This document shows positions 40,141 through 48,326 of a stretch of DNA of 64,000 bases, one piece after another; position 1 is the first letter of the stretch, and every line of letters starts with the position of its first letter. Below the pieces are notes generated by a model, which was not told the DNA's origin, ran no database searches, and worked only from the letters and a program-made list of their open reading frames with translations. The DNA lies in NCBI GenBank assembly GCA_900465915.1, contig UBKJ01000016.1, forward strand, positions 1-64,000, in the 5' to 3' direction. Position numbers and translations under genes: made by a program. This DNA comes from Hyphomicrobiales bacterium. GTDB lineage: Bacteria; Pseudomonadota; Alphaproteobacteria; Rhizobiales; Rhizobiaceae.

Positions 40141-41447
40141 CGATGGCCAACGCCTTTGGGGCCGATGATTTCGCACGGCTCAGCGAGACCGAACAGGCCA
40201 TGATCCGCCGCCGCGAAAAAGTGCTGGGCCCGGCCTATCGCCTGTTTTACGAACGCCCGATCCATTTCGTGCGCGGCGAAGGCGTCTGGCTTTACGACGC
40301 CGATGGCCGCGCCTATCTGGACGCCTACAACAACGTCGCCTCGGTGGGACATTGCAATCCGACCGTGCTGGAAGCCATCGGCCGGCAGGCGGCGACCCTC
40401 AACACGCATACGCGCTATCTGCACGACAACATCCTCACCTATGCGGAATCCCTCACCGCGACGCTTCCGGCCGAATTGAGCCAGGCGATGTTCACATGCA
40501 CCGGCAGCGAAGCCAACGATCTGGCGGTCCGCATCGCGCGCAGCCATACGGGGGGAACCGGCGTCATCGTCACCGCCAACGCCTATCACGGCGTCACCGA
40601 CGTGACTTCGGCCTTCTCGCCGTCGCTCGGCGCGGGCGTCGACCTTGCCCCACACGTCCGCACCGTCAATCCTCCGCTTGGACTTTCTTCCAGCGTTTCG
40701 GCGGGCGAATTCTTCGCAAGGGAGGTCAAGGCCGCAGCGGCGGACCTTCGTCGACACGGAATCAAGCCGTCGATGCTGATCGTGGACACGATATTCTCCA
40801 GCGACGGCGTCATAGCCGACCCGGCGGGCTTCCTCGCGCCGGCGGTGGCCGCCATCCGCGAGGCGGGCGGTCTTTTCGTCGCCGACGAAGTGCAGCCGGG
40901 CTTCGGCCGCACCGGCGACGCCATGTGGGGTTTCCAACGCCACCGCGTCACACCCGACATCATGACGATCGGAAAGCCGATGGGCAACGGCTATCCGATG
41001 GGCGGGCTGATCGTCAGGCCGGAGATTGTCCAGGAGTTTGGCCGGAAGTCGCGTTATTTCAACACGTTCGGCGGCAATCCGGTCGCCGCCGCCGCCGGCC
41101 AAGCCGTGCTGGATGTCATCGCCCGTGACGATCTTGTCCATAACGCAAAGGACGTCGGCGCTCTGCTCAGAGCCGGAATCGAGGCGGAGGCCAAGACCTC
41201 CGCAATCATCGGCGACATCCGCGGCGCTGGCCTGTTTCTCGGCGTGGACATTGTCGAGGACAGCCGGCCATCCCCAACCTTGGCGGCGGCGATCGTCAAC
41301 GGAATGCGCAATCAAGGCGTCCTGATCAGCGCCAGCGGCGTGCACGCCAACACCTTGAAGATCCGTCCGCCTCTCATCTTCTCGCGTAAGAACGCCGAGC
41401 AGTTCCTCGATGTCTTTCATGCAGTGCTGAAATCAATAAAGTTCTGA
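40137..41447 (+). CDS. Class III aminotransferase-fold PLP enzyme, probably an amino-alcohol-phosphate phospho-lyase
   Basis: A 436-residue fold-type I PLP enzyme. TCTGSEANDLAVRIAR is near residue 120, FVADEVQPGFGRTG near residue 255, and the PLP-binding lysine is in MTIGKPMGNGYPMGGLI near residue 282. The GKPMGNG-x-P form is characteristic of ethanolamine-phosphate and phosphohydroxylysine phospho-lyases (AGXT2L1/2), whereas ordinary omega-transaminases usually have K-G/A-L-x-x-G. Coupled translation with the kinase supports a two-step route: phosphorylate an amino alcohol, then eliminate phosphate and ammonia to give an aldehyde. Last gene of the transporter-hydantoinase operon. Confidence 0.85.
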   Translation: MTMANAFGADDFARLSETEQAMIRRREKVLGPAYRLFYERPIHFVRGEGVWLYDADGRAYLDAYNNVASVGHCNPTVLEAIGRQAATLNTHTRYLHDNILTYAESLTATLPAELSQAMFTCTGSEANDLAVRIARSHTGGTGVIVTANAYHGVTDVTSAFSPSLGAGVDLAPHVRTVNPPLGLSSSVSAGEFFAREVKAAAADLRRHGIKPSMLIVDTIFSSDGVIADPAGFLAPAVAAIREAGGLFVADEVQPGFGRTGDAMWGFQRHRVTPDIMTIGKPMGNGYPMGGLIVRPEIVQEFGRKSRYFNTFGGNPVAAAAGQAVLDVIARDDLVHNAKDVGALLRAGIEAEAKTSAIIGDIRGAGLFLGVDIVEDSRPSPTLAAAIVNGMRNQGVLISASGVHANTLKIRPPLIFSRKNAEQFLDVFHAVLKSIKF

Positions 41448-41491
41448 TGCAGCATGCGCGTGGATCGTTCTGCGCGCGAGATCAAAATCTC

Positions 41492-42658
41492 TCAGCAGAC
41501 GGAAAGGCCCGCCTCCAGTCCGGCGACGAGGTCGTCGATATGTTCCAGCCCGACGGAGAGGCGCAGCAATCCGTCGCTGATGCCGGCCTTGGCGCGGGCT
41601 TCCTCGCCCATGTCGACATGGGTCATCGTCGCCGGATGCGCGACGAGGCTTTCGACGCCGCCGAGCGACTCGGCGAGCGTGAAAACGCGCATCGCCCGCA
41701 CGAAACCGCGCACGGCCGACACGCCGCCCGCAAGCTCGAAGCTCATCATCGCGCCGAAGCCCTGCTGCTGCCGGGCGGCGAGCGCATGGTCCGGATGATC
41801 CTCGAGGCCGGGATAATGCACGCGCGCCACCGCCGGATGCGCGCGAAGACGTTCCGCGATCGCCATGGCGTTGCGCTCCTGCCCCGCCATGCGGGCGAAG
41901 AGTGTTCGCAAGCCCCGCAGCGTCAGCCATGAATCGAAGGGCGCGGCCGTCGCGCCGGTGACGTTGGCCCAGCGTTTCAACGCGCCGGCCTCGTCCTTGT
42001 CGGCCGCGATCACCGCGCCGGCGATGACGTCCGAATGGCCGTTGAGGAATTTCGTCGTCGAATGCAGCACATAATCGGCCCCGAGAGACAGCGGCTTCTG
42101 CCGGGCCGGAGACAGGAAGGTGTTGTCGACGGCGACCCTTCCGCCCGCCTTTCGGGCGAGATCCGACAGGGCGGCGATGTCCACGACGCGCATCAGGGGA
42201 TTGCTCGGCGTTTCGATCAGCACGAGCGCCGGACGATCCAGAAGCGCCGCCTTGAAAGCCTCCATATCCGATTGATCGACCAGCCGCAGTTGCAACTGGC
42301 CCAGCACCGCGCGCGCCTTGAGAAGGCGCATCGTGCCGCCGTAGCAGTCGTGCGGAGCCAGAACCAGACTTCCGACCGGAAGTCGCCCGATGAGAAGATC
42401 GACGGCGGCCATGCCGCTCGGCGTCAGCACCGCGCCCGCGCCGCCTTCCAGCCTTGCGATCGCGTCCGCCAGCATATCCCGCGTCGGATTGCCGACGCGC
42501 CCGTAATCATAGGCGCGCGGGGCGTCGAAATCGGAAAACGCATAGGTGCTGGAAAGATAAAGCGGAGGCGCGACCGCGGCGAAAGCCACGTCGCTCGCCA
42601 CGCCGTGCGCCGCGGCGATGGTCTCCGGTTGAAACTCGATCGCCTTTCGCTCGGACAT
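41492..42658 (-). CDS. Cystathionine gamma-synthase/beta-lyase family PLP enzyme
   Basis: A 388-residue trans-sulfuration-family enzyme. It has the YGRVGNPTRDMLADAIARLEG start region near residue 52, TPSGMAAVDLL, ETPSNPLMRVVDIAAL near residue 150, and the PLP-binding lysine in HSTTKFLNGHSDVIAG near residue 200. The family includes MetB, MetC, CGL and MetZ; the specific reaction cannot be assigned from motifs. It is convergent with the phospho-lyase operon. A palindrome upstream (42739-42753) matches one next to the LysR gene, tying it to the sulfur genes at 43-48 kb. Confidence 0.9.
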   Translation of the reverse strand: MSERKAIEFQPETIAAAHGVASDVAFAAVAPPLYLSSTYAFSDFDAPRAYDYGRVGNPTRDMLADAIARLEGGAGAVLTPSGMAAVDLLIGRLPVGSLVLAPHDCYGGTMRLLKARAVLGQLQLRLVDQSDMEAFKAALLDRPALVLIETPSNPLMRVVDIAALSDLARKAGGRVAVDNTFLSPARQKPLSLGADYVLHSTTKFLNGHSDVIAGAVIAADKDEAGALKRWANVTGATAAPFDSWLTLRGLRTLFARMAGQERNAMAIAERLRAHPAVARVHYPGLEDHPDHALAARQQQGFGAMMSFELAGGVSAVRGFVRAMRVFTLAESLGGVESLVAHPATMTHVDMGEEARAKAGISDGLLRLSVGLEHIDDLVAGLEAGLSVC

Positions 42659-42738
42659 CGATACCTGCTCCTGTTGTCGTCGTGGGGAAAATGGCCGGCG
42701 CGCCTCGCGCAGACAAATGAATTCTATTGCACGCTGCG

Positions 42739-42753
42739 CGCAAGAATTTTGCA
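42739..42753 (-). promoter_or_regulatory. Copy of the sulfur-cluster palindrome upstream of the MetB-like gene
   Basis: CGCAAGAATTTTGCA differs at two of 15 positions from TGCAAAAATTTTGCA in the LysR promoter (43363-43377). It lies about 80 bp before the MetB-like start. The shared dyad suggests binding by the same LysR protein. Confidence 0.5.
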
Positions 42754-42809
42754 GTCAATTCCATCGGATGGCCCGGCACATGCGGGGAAAGGAAGCGCCG
42801 ATCGCAAGG

Positions 42810-43316
42810 TCACGACCTGCCGTTTCGCATCCAGTCCTCAATAGAAAGATCGTCCGGCCGCAGCCAGACGGTTCCCGGCGCGAAGGCCGTCCAGGCCTCG
42901 ACGTGCTTTGACGAAACGGTCGTCAGCAGCGGCTTTCCGGCGTCGAGGGCCATCGAAAACGCTCGCCAGAGTCCTTTCCGGTCGGCTTCGAGCTTGCCGA
43001 ACTTGCTGATGATCACCAGATCGGCGGCCGCAATCCGGGGCAGAAGCGCTTCGCAGGCCTCGTCCATCCCATGCGCGTCGAGTCGGCATGTCGTACCGGA
43101 AGGCGCGCTATCGAGCCGAATGACGAACCGTTCTCCCGACGCGAGATCGCGCAGGAAGCCGGCGCTGCATCCGCCTTCGTCCATTCTTTCCGCGATGAGG
43201 CCCGCGATTTTCAGGCCCGTCTCGGCCCATGCCGCTGCCTTCCTCGCCAGCAGCGGCTGAAAATCCTGCCCCTCCCGGTTGCGCAGGACGGCGATCGTCG
43301 CATTTTCCCGGTTCAT
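42810..43316 (-). CDS. DUF2478 family protein (predicted NTP-binding)
   Basis: A 168-residue protein with the features of the DUF2478 family: a strand opening TIAVLRNREGQDFQPLL, GLIAERMDEGGCSAGFL, and a Walker-B-like AADLVIISKFGKLEADRKGLWRAF (in two parts) near residue 110. The family is often found near molybdate or other oxyanion genes and is thought to be a nucleotide-binding protein, but its function is not established. The ATG at 43316 (MNREN) was chosen over a longer open frame because it fits the family length. It is divergent from the LysR gene, and the palindrome at 43362-43378 sits between them. Confidence 0.75.
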   Translation of the reverse strand: MNRENATIAVLRNREGQDFQPLLARKAAAWAETGLKIAGLIAERMDEGGCSAGFLRDLASGERFVIRLDSAPSGTTCRLDAHGMDEACEALLPRIAAADLVIISKFGKLEADRKGLWRAFSMALDAGKPLLTTVSSKHVEAWTAFAPGTVWLRPDDLSIEDWMRNGRS

Positions 43317-43361
43317 GACGGTGACAATACCACTGATCACGCCATACTGAATCAAGTATAA

Positions 43362-43378
43362 ATGCAAAAATTTTGCAT
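43362..43378. promoter_or_regulatory. Perfect 17-bp palindrome in the DUF2478/LysR divergent promoter
   Basis: ATGCAAAAATTTTGCAT is an exact inverted repeat around a central base, 15 bp before the LysR ATG and 46 bp before the DUF2478 ATG. Related copies lie before the MetB-like gene (42739-42753) and before cysJ (44357-44371). This is the expected arrangement of an autoregulated LysR binding site. Confidence 0.65.
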
Positions 43379-43392
43379 CGTCCGAGGCGCAG

Positions 43393-44235
43393 ATGGATAT
43401 CGACCGGGTTCGCACATTTCTGGAAATCCTCCACACGGGAAGCTTTCTCAAGGCGGCCGAACGGCTTCACGTCACACAGACCACAGTGAGCGCGCGCGTC
43501 CGTACGCTGGAGGAGGCGCTTGGCCGAAAACTGTTCATACGCACGCGCAACGGCGCGGCTCCGACGGCGGCGGGGCGTGAATTCGAGCGTTTCGCGCAGT
43601 CCTTCGTTCAAGTCTGGGAGCGGGCGCGCCAGCAGCTCACCGTGCCGCCCGGCCGCACCAGCGTCATCGCCGTGGGCGGAGAGCTCAACCTGTGGAATTC
43701 GCTGCTTCTCGACTGGCTCGTCTGGATGAAAAAGGAGCAGCCGCATATCGCCGTTCATGCGCAGGTGGGCCTCGCCGACCAGCTTCTGGAACAATTGCGG
43801 GCGGGCGTTCTCGATCTTGCCATCCTCTATGCGCCGAAACTCCTGCCCGGCTTCAACGTGGAACTGATCGAGGAGGAGAAACTGGTGCTGGTCCGGTCCA
43901 CCGTCGACCGGCAGGAAGGCCGCGAGCCCGACTATGTGCATGTCGACTGGGGATCGCAATTCGCCGGGGAGCGCGGCTTCGGCCCCATCGCCTTCACCGA
44001 GCCGTCCCTCCGTGTCGGCCTCGGCCTTCTCGGTCTCAACTATATCCTGCGCGCGGGCGGCATGGGCTATTTCCGCAAGGGCGTGGTGGCTGCGCATGTC
44101 GAGGCCGGAGAGCTGGAACTGGTGGAAAACGCGCCCCAGTTCGTCTATCCCGCTTACGCCGTCTACCCGGAATCGGCGGAAGGCCGCAGCGACATACAGG
44201 AGACGCTACGCGGCCTGAAGCAGGTCGCGCACTGA
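43393..44235 (+). CDS. LysR-family transcriptional regulator
   Basis: A 280-residue LysR protein, slightly short for the family. The winged helix covers residues 1-60 (RVRTFLEILHTGSFLKAAERLHVTQTTVSARV with the wing FIRTRNGAAPT), followed by an effector domain with VGGELNLWNSLL and LRAGVLDLAILYAP. It is divergent from the DUF2478 gene and lies 243 bp upstream of cysJ on the same strand. Shared palindromes suggest it controls the MetB-like gene, DUF2478, itself and cysJI. It is not an obvious CysB, whose length is near 324 residues. Confidence 0.9.
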   Translation: MDIDRVRTFLEILHTGSFLKAAERLHVTQTTVSARVRTLEEALGRKLFIRTRNGAAPTAAGREFERFAQSFVQVWERARQQLTVPPGRTSVIAVGGELNLWNSLLLDWLVWMKKEQPHIAVHAQVGLADQLLEQLRAGVLDLAILYAPKLLPGFNVELIEEEKLVLVRSTVDRQEGREPDYVHVDWGSQFAGERGFGPIAFTEPSLRVGLGLLGLNYILRAGGMGYFRKGVVAAHVEAGELELVENAPQFVYPAYAVYPESAEGRSDIQETLRGLKQVAH

Positions 44236-44356
44236 AATCCGCCAAAAAAACAGCATGGCCGGAAAAGCAAGATCGTCCCACGGAATCCCGCCGCGGCGAA
44301 AAATGCTACGCGCCCCGTCTCAACTCCGTAGCACGGCTTCCTCGCAATCGGTTGAC

Positions 44357-44371
44357 TGCAATTTTTTTGCG
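44357..44371 (+). promoter_or_regulatory. Weaker copy of the sulfur-cluster palindrome upstream of cysJ
   Basis: TGCAATTTTTTTGCG matches the LysR-promoter palindrome at 11 of 15 positions, keeping the TGCAA and TTTGC arms, and lies 108 bp before the cysJ start. A TTGACT (44352-44357) overlaps its left edge, so binding there could control a cysJI promoter. Confidence 0.4.
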
Positions 44372-44478
44372 CTCAAACCGCAATATCATTCATTTGTCTG
44401 GGGTACACAGCGGCGTCAATAGTTCCGCCGAAACCATTGAACGCGCTGGATTTCCGGCGTCACGAGGCAGGCGGACAG

Positions 44479-46290
44479 ATGACTCTTTCGGAATTCAACA
44501 CGCTGGGGCTGACCGAGCAACAATGGGCCTCCGTGCGCTCGGTGGCGCAGTCCCTTTCGCCGCAGCAGGCGCTGTGGCTGAGCGGCTATTTCGCCGGCTT
44601 CGCCGACGGCGGACAGGGACGAGCCGGCCTTTTGCAGCCTGCGGAGACGCTCCGCGACGCGCCGTCCGGGCCTGCCGCAAGCCCGGCCTCGGTGCGTAGC
44701 CTCACCATTCTCTATGGCAGCGATACCGGCAACAGCGCGCAATTGGCGAAGCTGCTGCTGGATCACGCGCGCCGGGCGGGTTTTGAACCAAGGCTGGCGG
44801 ACATGGCCGATTACAAGCCCCGGCAGTTGAAGGAGGAGGAGGACCTGCTGATCGTCACCTCCACCCATGGCGAGGGCGAACCGCCGCCTTCCGCGGCTGG
44901 CTTTTTCGAGTTCGTCGAAGGGCGCAAGGCTCCCCGGCTAGAAGGGCTGCGCTACGCCGTGCTGGCGCTCGGCGACTCCACCTATGAATTCTTCTGCGGC
45001 GCGGGACGACGCATCGACGACCGGCTGGCCGAACTGGGCGCGCAGCGGCTCTGCGCGCGCGTCGATTGCGACGTGGACTATGACGACCCCGCCGCCGCGT
45101 GGATGGAGAAGGCGCTCGCAGCGCTCGCCCCGGCGAGGCCGGCGGCAGCTCTTGCGGCCACCCCCGTCGCAGCCCCAACAACCGTCCACGACAAACGCAA
45201 CCCCTTCCCCGCGACGGTGATCGAGAATCTCGCCCTCACCGGCCCGGACTCCTCCAAGGAGACGCGCCATATCGAGCTGTCGCTGGAAGGCTCCGGCCTT
45301 ACCTTCGCGCCGGGCGACGCGCTTGGCGTGGTTCCGCGCAACGATCCGACGCTGGTCGAAGCCCTGCTTTCGACGCTCGGCCTGTCCGGCGGCGAGACCG
45401 TGACGCTCAAGGACAGGACGATCACGCTCGGCACGGCGCTCGGCGAGGCGCTGGAGATCACCGCCGCCACGCCGCGCTTTCTCGACCAATGGACGAAACT
45501 GAGCGACGCCGCCGCGCTGAAGGAGCTGCAAGGCGACGCGCGCACCGCCTTCCTTCGCGAAAACCACGTCATCGACATCATACGCCGCTTTCCGGTCGCG
45601 GGCGTCGACGCGGCAAGTTTCGCCGCCGGTCTCCGTCCCTTGCAACCGCGGCTTTACTCCATCGCCTCGTCCCTGAGCGCGCTTCCCGGCGAGGCGCATC
45701 TGACGGTCAGCACGGTGCGCTACGATCTCAACGGCGAGCAGCGCTTCGGCGTCGCGTCCGGCCAGTTCTCGCGCCTCGCCCCGCCAGACACGGTCCTGCC
45801 CGTCTATGTGCAGGAAAATCCGCGCTTCCGCCTGCCCGCCGACGACGCGCCCATCATCATGATCGGCGCGGGCACGGGAATAGCGCCCTATCGCGCCTTT
45901 CTTCAGGAGCGCGAGTCGCGCGGCGCGACGGGCCGGTCGTGGCTGTTCCTCGGCGAGCGCAATTTCGACAGCGATTTCCTCTACCAGACAGAGTGGCAGG
46001 ATTTCCTCAAGGAAGGCGCGCTTTCGCGCATGAACGTCGCCTTCTCCCGCGACGGCGCGCAGAAGACCTATGTACAGCACCGGCTGATGGAGCACGCCCG
46101 CGACGTCTATGGGTGGCTGGAGGAAGGCGCTCATCTCTATGTCTGCGGCGACGGGGCCAGGCTCGCGCCGGACGTTCACGCCGTCCTGCTCGCCATCGTC
46201 AGGCAGGAAGGCGGTCTCGGCAAGGCGGCGGCGGCCGACTATGTCGGCGCGCTGCAACAAGGCCGCCGCTACCAGATCGACGTCTATTGA
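44479..46290 (+). CDS. cysJ: Sulfite reductase [NADPH] flavoprotein alpha component
   Basis: A 603-residue diflavin reductase, matching the usual CysJ length near 600. The FMN flavodoxin domain (about 72-210) has ILYGSDTGNSAQLA and STHGEGEPP; the FAD domain (about 220-450) has PRLYSIASS and GVASGQFSRL; and the NADPH domain has IGAGTGIAPYRAFLQER, FLGERN and the terminal RYQIDVY. It moves electrons from NADPH to the sulfite reductase haemoprotein CysI encoded 10 bp downstream. I chose the ATG at 44479 (MTLSEFN); a TTG at 44437 would add 14 residues not seen in relatives. Confidence 0.93.
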   Translation: MTLSEFNTLGLTEQQWASVRSVAQSLSPQQALWLSGYFAGFADGGQGRAGLLQPAETLRDAPSGPAASPASVRSLTILYGSDTGNSAQLAKLLLDHARRAGFEPRLADMADYKPRQLKEEEDLLIVTSTHGEGEPPPSAAGFFEFVEGRKAPRLEGLRYAVLALGDSTYEFFCGAGRRIDDRLAELGAQRLCARVDCDVDYDDPAAAWMEKALAALAPARPAAALAATPVAAPTTVHDKRNPFPATVIENLALTGPDSSKETRHIELSLEGSGLTFAPGDALGVVPRNDPTLVEALLSTLGLSGGETVTLKDRTITLGTALGEALEITAATPRFLDQWTKLSDAAALKELQGDARTAFLRENHVIDIIRRFPVAGVDAASFAAGLRPLQPRLYSIASSLSALPGEAHLTVSTVRYDLNGEQRFGVASGQFSRLAPPDTVLPVYVQENPRFRLPADDAPIIMIGAGTGIAPYRAFLQERESRGATGRSWLFLGERNFDSDFLYQTEWQDFLKEGALSRMNVAFSRDGAQKTYVQHRLMEHARDVYGWLEEGAHLYVCGDGARLAPDVHAVLLAIVRQEGGLGKAAAADYVGALQQGRRYQIDVY

Positions 46291-46300
46291 GGAGCCGGCG

Positions 46301-48031
46301 ATGACCACGCTCGAAACCGACCGCAGCCGCGACATTTCCCAGCCGCTCGAACGGCTCAACCCCGACGAGGCCATGAAGGCCCGCAGCGACCAGTTGCGCG
46401 GCGACATCGCGCAAGGGCTGGAGGCCGAACTGACCGCCGCCGTTCCCGGCGACGACGTCAAGCTGATGAAGTTTCACGGGCTTTACCAGCAGGACGACCG
46501 CGATATCCGCGACGAACGGCGGCGGCGGAAGCTGGAGCCCGCCTATCGCTTCATGGCGCGCGTGCGCCTTCCCGGCGGCGTGCTGACGCCCGCGCAATGG
46601 CTGAAGCTCGACGCGCTGGCCCGCGCCTATGCCGGCGACACGCTGAGGCTGACGACGCGCCAGACTTTCCAGTTGCACCGCATCCACAAGAAGCATCTGC
46701 GCGCCGTCATGCGGGGGCTGCGGGACGTGCTGCTCGACACCAAGGCCGCCTGCGGCGACGACGCGCGCGGCGTGATGGCCTCGATCAATCCCGAGCTTTC
46801 GGCGCTCCATGCGGAAGTCTACGCGCTGGCCAAGAGCGCCAGCGATCACGCCATCCCCAAGACCGGGGCCTATCGGGAAATCTGGTACGGCGAGGAGCGC
46901 GAGGCGACCGGCGACGGCCCGGAAGAGCCGCTTTACGGCCGCACCTACATGCCGCGCAAATTCAAGATCGGCTTCGTCATTCCGCCGGTCAACGACATCG
47001 ACGTCTATGCGCAGGACCTCAGCTTCATCGCTGTCACCGAAGCCGGACGGCTGACCGGCTTCAACGTCGCGGTGGGGGGCGGCATGGGGCGGACGGACAA
47101 GGCCCCGGCCACCTATCCGCGGCTGGCGAGCGTCATCGGCTTCGTTCCCAAGGACAAGGTGATCGAGACCTGCGACGCGGTGATGGCGGTGCAGCGCGAC
47201 TACGGCGACCGGGCCGACCGCAGCCACGCCCGCTTCAAATACACGGTCGACGACAAGGGCCTCGACTGGATCAAGGCCGCGATCGAGGCAAGGCTCGGTT
47301 TCGCCTTGGGCGCGGCGCGGCCCTTCGCCTTCACCTCGAACGGCGATGCGCTCGGCTGGCGGCGCGGCGAGGACGGGCGGGAACATTTCACTCTGCGTAT
47401 CGAGAACGGCCGGGTGAAGAACCTCGAAACGGTAGCCCTGTTCGACGGTTTGCGCGCCGTGGCCGAGGCGCATCGCGGCATGTTCCGCGTGACGCCGAAC
47501 CAGAATCTCGTCATCGCCGACGTCGCGCCGACCGACAGGCCGACGATCGTGGGCCTACTCCGGGAATATGGGCTCGACGCGCTCAACGGCGGCAGCGGGC
47601 TTCGCCGCAACTCCATGGCCTGCGTGGCGCTGCCGACCTGCGGGCTGGCGATGGCCGAAAGCGAACGCTACCTGCCGACGCTGATCGGCAGGATCGAGGA
47701 AATTCTGGCGGCGCACGGTCTTTCCGACGAGCCGATCACCATTCGCATGACCGGCTGTCCCAACGGCTGCGCCCGGCCCTATATCGCCGAGATCGGACTG
47801 ACCGGCCGGGCTCCCGGCAAATACAACCTCTATCTCGGCGGCGGCTTCGCCGGCCAGCGCCTCAACAAGATGGCGCTGGAGAACGTGGCGGAACCGGCGA
47901 TCCTCGCCCTTCTCGGCGAAGTGATCGGCCATTTCGCCCGCGAGCGCCGGCCGCACGAGCATTTCGGCGACTTCGCCATCCGCGCCGGTTACGTGGCCGA
48001 AGTGACGGAAGGCCGCTATTTCAACGATTGA
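46301..48031 (+). CDS. cysI: Sulfite reductase [NADPH] haemoprotein beta component
   Basis: A 576-residue sirohaem/[4Fe-4S] protein of normal CysI length. It has TTRQTFQLHRIHKKHL near residue 118, PRKFKIGFVIPP near residue 220, and the cluster/sirohaem ligands in MACVALPTCGLAMAESER near residue 440 and MTGCPNGCARP near residue 485. With CysJ it reduces sulfite to sulfide with six electrons from NADPH in the cytoplasm. It starts 10 bp after cysJ with a GAGGAG ribosome binding site. The pair sits beside a MetB-like enzyme, forming a sulfide-incorporating group. Confidence 0.94.
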   Translation: MTTLETDRSRDISQPLERLNPDEAMKARSDQLRGDIAQGLEAELTAAVPGDDVKLMKFHGLYQQDDRDIRDERRRRKLEPAYRFMARVRLPGGVLTPAQWLKLDALARAYAGDTLRLTTRQTFQLHRIHKKHLRAVMRGLRDVLLDTKAACGDDARGVMASINPELSALHAEVYALAKSASDHAIPKTGAYREIWYGEEREATGDGPEEPLYGRTYMPRKFKIGFVIPPVNDIDVYAQDLSFIAVTEAGRLTGFNVAVGGGMGRTDKAPATYPRLASVIGFVPKDKVIETCDAVMAVQRDYGDRADRSHARFKYTVDDKGLDWIKAAIEARLGFALGAARPFAFTSNGDALGWRRGEDGREHFTLRIENGRVKNLETVALFDGLRAVAEAHRGMFRVTPNQNLVIADVAPTDRPTIVGLLREYGLDALNGGSGLRRNSMACVALPTCGLAMAESERYLPTLIGRIEEILAAHGLSDEPITIRMTGCPNGCARPYIAEIGLTGRAPGKYNLYLGGGFAGQRLNKMALENVAEPAILALLGEVIGHFARERRPHEHFGDFAIRAGYVAEVTEGRYFND

Positions 48032-48102
48032 TCGGGAGAGGTTCTCGGGGCGTTCGCCGCACAGCGATGGTGCAAATCAGCTTCATCAATCGATGGACAA
48101 TT

Positions 48103-48126
48103 GCGCTGATCGGACCTCATCAGCGC
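48103..48126 (+). terminator. Hairpin in the 295-bp gap after cysI
   Basis: GCGCTGAT / ATCAGCGC make a perfect 8-bp stem with an 8-nt loop about 70 bp beyond the cysI stop, without a T run. The rest of the gap up to the PQQ-type dehydrogenase gene (48127-48326) shows only an upstream AT-richer patch near 48180-48230 and a GGAGG ribosome binding site; no further feature was recognised. Confidence 0.35.
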
Positions 48127-48326
48127 CTGCTCGCACACGCGCACAGCTCTCACAGGTGACCGGCCTAATCAATTCACGCTGTTGGGGTAATCAACAGCCG
48201 GCACCTTACCTATATCTCATGATGAAATCGTGATCCCGCGTCGCACATGGCGTTGGCGGAACTGTTCCATGACGGGCCGCCTCGCCGGCGCTTTCGGAAA
48301 CACGAACTCAAGCGATCGGAGGCGTC

